Of a DNA stretch of 64,000 nucleotides, positions 60,866 through 64,000 are shown piece after piece (the first letter of the stretch is position 1; each line of letters opens with the position of its first letter). The DNA comes from Acinetobacter proteolyticus (GTDB taxonomy: Bacteria; Pseudomonadota; Gammaproteobacteria; Pseudomonadales; Moraxellaceae). The stretch is taken from the NCBI RefSeq assembly GCF_000367945.1, contig NZ_KB849179.1, forward strand, positions 3,205,470-3,269,469, written 5' to 3'. The notes beneath the pieces were generated by a model that did no database searches, was not told where the DNA came from, and saw only the letters and a program-made list of their open reading frames with translations. The translations under genes and the position numbers were made by a program.

Positions 60866-61972
60866 CTATGCTGATTTTGCTGCGAGATGATGCTCCTGTT
60901 GTTGTTCAAGTTGACGGACCAGCGGTAGAACTTTTTCTCCGAAATATTCAACTTCCTCAATGAAATGCAGAAAACCTGAAAGCACCAGATCAACCCCCAC
61001 ATTTTTTAGGGCCACAATGCGTTCTGCAATTTGCTGTGGTGTGCCTATCAGATTGGTTTTAAAGCCATCGTTATATTGCACCAAATCATCAAAGGTTGAT
61101 TTTGCCCAATTTCCCTCACGCTCAGGGGCTGCTGCACCAGCTTCACGAGTCGCATCACCGAAGGCATTCACCGCTTCAACGTTGGCTTGTGCAATGATTT
61201 CATTCAGTACGGCTTTGGCTTCTTCTTCGGTATCACGGGCAATGATAAAGGCATTGACCCCAATCTTGACTTGTCGATTGGCCAACTTGGCTTTGCTGCG
61301 CACATCATCGACCTGTTTCTTAATTTCTTCGACACTATTGCCATTGGTAAAATACCAATCGGACACCCGTGCTGCCATATCACGTGCGGCACGGGAACTA
61401 CCACCCTGAAACACTTCGATATAAGGTTTTTGCAAAGGTTTGGGTTTAAGCGTGTAATTCTGGAATTGGTAATATTTGCCGTCAAAGCTATAATTGTCAG
61501 TTGTCCAAACCCCTTTCAGAGTACGAATAAACTCTTCTGAGCGTACATAACGCTCATCATGTTCAGGCCAAGGTTCACCAATCGCATCAAATTCACCACG
61601 GAACCAGCCGCTGACCACATTAATCGCAATACGCCCTTGGGTGAGATAGTCGATCGTGGCCAATTGTTTGGCGGCCAACGCAGGCTTCCAAGGGCCGGGC
61701 AGAATGGCGGCAATCACACGCAATTTTTCAGTTTTTGCCAATAGGGCATGACTGAAACTGACTGATTCATGTTGGTTTTCTGCGCCATAGCCTGCGGTAA
61801 AACGGATTTGGGTGAGAGCATATTCAAAGCCGCTGCGTTCCGCTGCCTGTGCGAGACGCACGTTATAGTCATAGCTCCAGTCGGTACGTTGTTCAATGTT
61901 GCTTACAACGAGACCGCCACTCACATTGGGAACCCAGTAGGCAAATTTAATTGCGGATGCTGTTGTTGTCAT
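60866..61972 (-). CDS. sfnG: Dimethyl sulfone monooxygenase SfnG
   Basis: 368 residues, FMNH2-dependent bacterial-luciferase-like monooxygenase. KFAYWVPNVSGGLVVSNIEQRTDW is diagnostic for SfnG, which oxidises dimethyl sulfone to methanesulfinate. Further family stretches are INVVSGWFRGEFDAIGEPWPEHDERY and VFQGGSSRAARDMAARVSDWYFTNG. The ATG at 61972 has GGAGG at 8 bases; an upstream ATG at 61987 is in frame. It lies 24 bases after msuE, which supplies reduced FMN, so the two form a sulfur-scavenging operon. Confidence 0.92.
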   Translation of the reverse strand: MTTTASAIKFAYWVPNVSGGLVVSNIEQRTDWSYDYNVRLAQAAERSGFEYALTQIRFTAGYGAENQHESVSFSHALLAKTEKLRVIAAILPGPWKPALAAKQLATIDYLTQGRIAINVVSGWFRGEFDAIGEPWPEHDERYVRSEEFIRTLKGVWTTDNYSFDGKYYQFQNYTLKPKPLQKPYIEVFQGGSSRAARDMAARVSDWYFTNGNSVEEIKKQVDDVRSKAKLANRQVKIGVNAFIIARDTEEEAKAVLNEIIAQANVEAVNAFGDATREAGAAAPEREGNWAKSTFDDLVQYNDGFKTNLIGTPQQIAERIVALKNVGVDLVLSGFLHFIEEVEYFGEKVLPLVRQLEQQQEHHLAAKSA

Positions 61973-61996
61973 CGTTGTATCCTCCATTTAATATGC

Positions 61997-62737
61997 TTAT
62001 GCCACGTGGGTAAGATTCTTGGCTGACTTAGGATGTAAGCGAGATTCAGCTGCATCCAGATTAGGTACAGCCGCAGATGGGAGTACCTCTGCCTGTTCAA
62101 TCTGTTTATTGATGCCGAGATTTTGATTGGCTTGTTCAGTTTTGGTTTTGATGGCCGCAGCACGTTGCCCTTTGGCTGGCGCCCATTCCAAAATTGGTAA
62201 GGCACGCGCCACAGCGAGGGTCACGCGATCCGATAATTGTTCGCTTTTTACTGTATATTCAGGTGTAAAGTCACGATCAGTGGCATACACGCCAATCGGT
62301 AAGGTTTGTGCTTGGAAAAAGCTAAATAAAGGGCGTAATTGATGTTCTAAGACCAGCGCATGACGGTCACTGCCACCTGAGGCCGCCAATAAAACAGGGA
62401 CATCGACCAAAGCCGTCTGTTCAACAAAGTCGAAGAAGTGTTTAAATAAACCTGTAAATGAAGCACGATAAACTGGGGTGCCAACAATCAGTGCATCTGC
62501 TGCTTCTACTGCTGCGAGATCATCTTGTACGCGTTGTGGCAATTGATTGCGGTAAATGGCTCCACCCAATAATGGCCCGATTTCACTGAGTTTGACAAAA
62601 TGGACTTTGATATTGATCGCTTCTGAAAGCTCATCCAGAATCGCCTGAACCAGACCTTCAGTTTTTGACGGACTGTTTAAACCACCTGATACAGCGACAA
62701 TATTGAGGGGAGTCGAGAGGGTATTGCGATTGGACAT
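61997..62737 (-). CDS. msuE: NADH-dependent FMN reductase MsuE
   Basis: 246 residues, flavodoxin-like NAD(P)H:FMN reductase. VAVSGGLNSPSKTEGLVQAIL (phosphate loop), LIVGTPVYRASFTGLFKHFFDFVE and LLAASGGSDRHALVLEHQLRPLF match MsuE. It feeds FMNH2 to SfnG and other alkanesulfonate-type monooxygenases. A C-terminal tail (~60 residues) extends beyond the usual fold. It is first gene of the pair on the minus strand. Confidence 0.9.
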   Translation of the reverse strand: MSNRNTLSTPLNIVAVSGGLNSPSKTEGLVQAILDELSEAINIKVHFVKLSEIGPLLGGAIYRNQLPQRVQDDLAAVEAADALIVGTPVYRASFTGLFKHFFDFVEQTALVDVPVLLAASGGSDRHALVLEHQLRPLFSFFQAQTLPIGVYATDRDFTPEYTVKSEQLSDRVTLAVARALPILEWAPAKGQRAAAIKTKTEQANQNLGINKQIEQAEVLPSAAVPNLDAAESRLHPKSAKNLTHVA

Positions 62738-63087
62738 AATAACAGCCTAAAAGATCATTTCGAATTGCTATTTATTTATCTATAGCTCGACCTCGGCTGT
62801 AAAATAAGGAAATGCTGCAAGCTTATCTTTTTTATCGATATGTCGATAAATCAGCAGAGTCTTTAAATTCTATGCAGGTAATTTGATGTTTCTACTTAAG
62901 TTTTTTTTAACTGTCTTTGCTAAAGCGTGAGCTGTGATGGGTTATATCAATATTTGATTTATTTTGCGGGAAAAAGAAATAAATCCATGCTTGCGCTTGA
63001 CCTAGCCTTGAATTGAAAATAGGCTTAGGCAGATTGAATTTAAATAAACAACGTACAGTGACGTACTTGCAGATAGCTTAAGCGCTT
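62738..63087. promoter_or_regulatory. Divergent region msuE / response regulator (350 bp) with an inverted repeat
   Basis: Contains ttatcga (62832-62838) and tcgataa (62843-62849) with spacer tatg, about 95 bases ahead of msuE. It could bind a regulator of sulfur use. No sigma-54 -24/-12 pair was recognised on the minus strand. The rest is AT-rich with no gene. Confidence 0.5.
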
Positions 63088-63738
63088 ATGAATATTTTAA
63101 TTGTAGACGACCATCCTTTATTTAGACATGCTTTGATTCAAGCGGTTCGTTATAGTTTGCCACAAGCGCAAATTCAGGAAACAGCCGATGTTGATGAGTT
63201 TTATGCACGTTTAGAGCATGGCGCAGAGCCTGATCTAGTGTTGCTGGACCTAAATCTTCCAGGCGCATCAGGTTTCTCTGCCTTGGTATATGTGCGCGCA
63301 CAATATCCTGCAATTCCAATTATTGTGGTCTCGGCACATGAAGAAGTTTCAATTATTCAACGTGCGATTGCGCATGGTGCAATGGGCTATATTCCAAAAT
63401 CTTCACATCCAAGCCATATTGGGGAAGCGATTAAGCATGTTTTGGAAGGTGAGATTTGGTTACCACCGAACTTACCGACCCATGCAGGCTTTGATCCGCG
63501 TGCAGCAGATGAAACCGCTTTAGCCGAACGTTTACAATCACTCACGCCACAGCAGTTCCGTGTATTGATGATGGTGGCAGAAGGTTTATTGAATAAACAA
63601 ATTGCGTATGAATTAGAAGTTTCAGAAGCCACAATCAAAGCACATGTCACCGCAATTTTTCGCAAGTTAGGGGTGCAAAATCGGACCCAAGCGGTCTTGG
63701 CAATTAGTGCTTTAAATATTGAAGATAAGAAGATGTAA
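63088..63738 (+). CDS. NarL/FixJ-family response regulator
   Basis: 216 residues. Receiver domain with acidic pocket DD at residues 7-8, phosphoacceptor Asp54 in LVLLDLNLPG, Ser in VVSAHEE, and Lys in YIPKSS. A C-terminal LuxR helix-turn-helix follows (LTPQQFRVLMMVAEGLLNKQIAYELEVSEATIKAHVTAIFRKLGV). No histidine kinase gene adjoins it within the window. Its divergence from msuE may be coincidental. A terminator follows. Confidence 0.9.
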   Translation: MNILIVDDHPLFRHALIQAVRYSLPQAQIQETADVDEFYARLEHGAEPDLVLLDLNLPGASGFSALVYVRAQYPAIPIIVVSAHEEVSIIQRAIAHGAMGYIPKSSHPSHIGEAIKHVLEGEIWLPPNLPTHAGFDPRAADETALAERLQSLTPQQFRVLMMVAEGLLNKQIAYELEVSEATIKAHVTAIFRKLGVQNRTQAVLAISALNIEDKKM

Positions 63739-63787
63739 GAGATTGAATGACAAATTCGATTTTTAATTTTAATGAAGATCAGAAAAC

Positions 63788-63817
63788 AAAAAACCAGTTC
63801 ATCAGAACTGGTTTTTT
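63788..63817. terminator. Terminator between the response regulator and porin
   Basis: 13-bp arms (aaaaaaccagttc / gaactggtttttt), loop atca, usable in both directions. Confidence 0.88.
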
Positions 63818-63857
63818 GTTTTGAATTAGATGTTCTGTATAGAACCTAAATCCAATA

Positions 63858-64000
63858 TTAGAAACGGAACTTCGCGTTTAAGCCAACAGTTTGCGTATCT
63901 ACGTTTGCATGTACTGCATTCGCGTTTACATATGTTGCACCTACAGCAATTGCTGGAGTGATGAAGTAGTTGACATTCGCGCCCCAAGCAGATTTGATTG
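63858..64000 (-). CDS. Omp33-36-like porin, C-terminal end only
   Basis: The stop codon is at 63858-63860 on the minus strand, and the frame is open to the window edge. The visible C-terminus reads AWGANVNYFITPAIAVGATY then a spacer and DTQTVGLNAKFRF, with the terminal Phe of an outer-membrane barrel. This pattern closely resembles the Omp33-36 porin of Acinetobacter, and more distantly the tandem porins at 48-50 kb. The N-terminal part lies beyond base 64000. Confidence 0.8.
   Translation of the reverse strand, partial: IKSAWGANVNYFITPAIAVGATYVNANAVHANVDTQTVGLNAKFRF

Noticed and set aside
60960..61540. Two overlapping plus-strand frames of 149 and 117 residues
   Set aside because: Both are antisense to sfnG, which has strong family motifs and a good ribosome-binding site.
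1..64000. CRISPR arrays, tRNA or rRNA genes, insertion sequences
   Set aside because: No regularly spaced repeats, cloverleaf or rRNA-like stretches, transposase motifs or integrase were recognised on either strand by reading.

Overview
The window looks like a stretch of Acinetobacter chromosome. It is moderately AT-rich, most genes start with ATG, and the gene content fits that genus: a urea ABC transporter, two tandem 'putative porins' plus the 3' end of an Omp33-36-like porin, the block gshB-murG-murC-ddl-ftsQAZ-lpxC-dciA, and a Crc-type gene divergent from pyrE. The genus call rests on recognising families and gene order, not on a database search. No rRNA, tRNA, CRISPR array or intact insertion sequence was seen.

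Layout. 1-3.9 kb: urtB (5' end missing), urtC, urtD, urtE, followed by a palindromic intergenic element. 4.2-16.7 kb: mostly single-gene envelope and housekeeping units: a GNAT enzyme, an OmpK/Tsx-like barrel, an HPF/RaiA-like protein, an ankyrin-like protein, an outer-membrane barrel, dsbD, a GST, a diguanylate cyclase, an HSL-type esterase, a DUF2147 protein, an ArsC-like protein and the divergent crc-like/pyrE pair. 16.8-23.4 kb: a segment that looks accessory. It holds a second D-Ala-D-Ala ligase (DdlA type), a truncated copy of an SDR gene, two exported proteins of unknown function, a GNAT protein, the full-length SDR, and an AT-rich stand-alone ATPase-TOPRIM (OLD-like) gene that is the best candidate for a phage-defence function. 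23.4-24.8 kb: an OhrR-like repressor with a DUF3565 gene, divergent from a glutathione peroxidase across a strong palindrome.

25-40.5 kb is core: glutathione synthetase, late peptidoglycan and division genes, lpxC, dciA, an M23 endopeptidase, and aceE-aceF for pyruvate dehydrogenase. 40.6-48.4 kb carries a small membrane protein, a yybP-ykoY-type manganese riboswitch ahead of a TMEM165/GDT1-family exporter, an ODP-type metallo-beta-lactamase-fold protein, guaB, glmM, pdxH and recJ. 48.4-50.3 kb has two tandem paralogous porins. 50.7-57.2 kb has prfB with its programmed +1 frameshift, an ArsR-type regulator with an old yellow enzyme, waaA-rsmE, an MscS channel and a DUF805 protein. 57.5-64 kb has acs, an isochorismatase-family hydrolase divergent from an AsnC-type regulator, the sulfonate/sulfone genes msuE-sfnG divergent from a NarL-type response regulator, and the 3' end of a porin gene.

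Themes: thiol and oxidative balance recurs (dsbD, GST, gpx, gshB, the OhrR-like regulator, ArsR-OYE). Envelope building dominates the centre. Intergenic space contains imperfect palindromes, two of which (28.7 kb and 59.6 kb) appear to belong to one repeat family. Novelty is modest: the best leads are the OLD-like gene, the duplicated SDR with a replaced catalytic Tyr, the Crc-like protein with an intact nuclease active site, and the repeat that supplies the end of murC.
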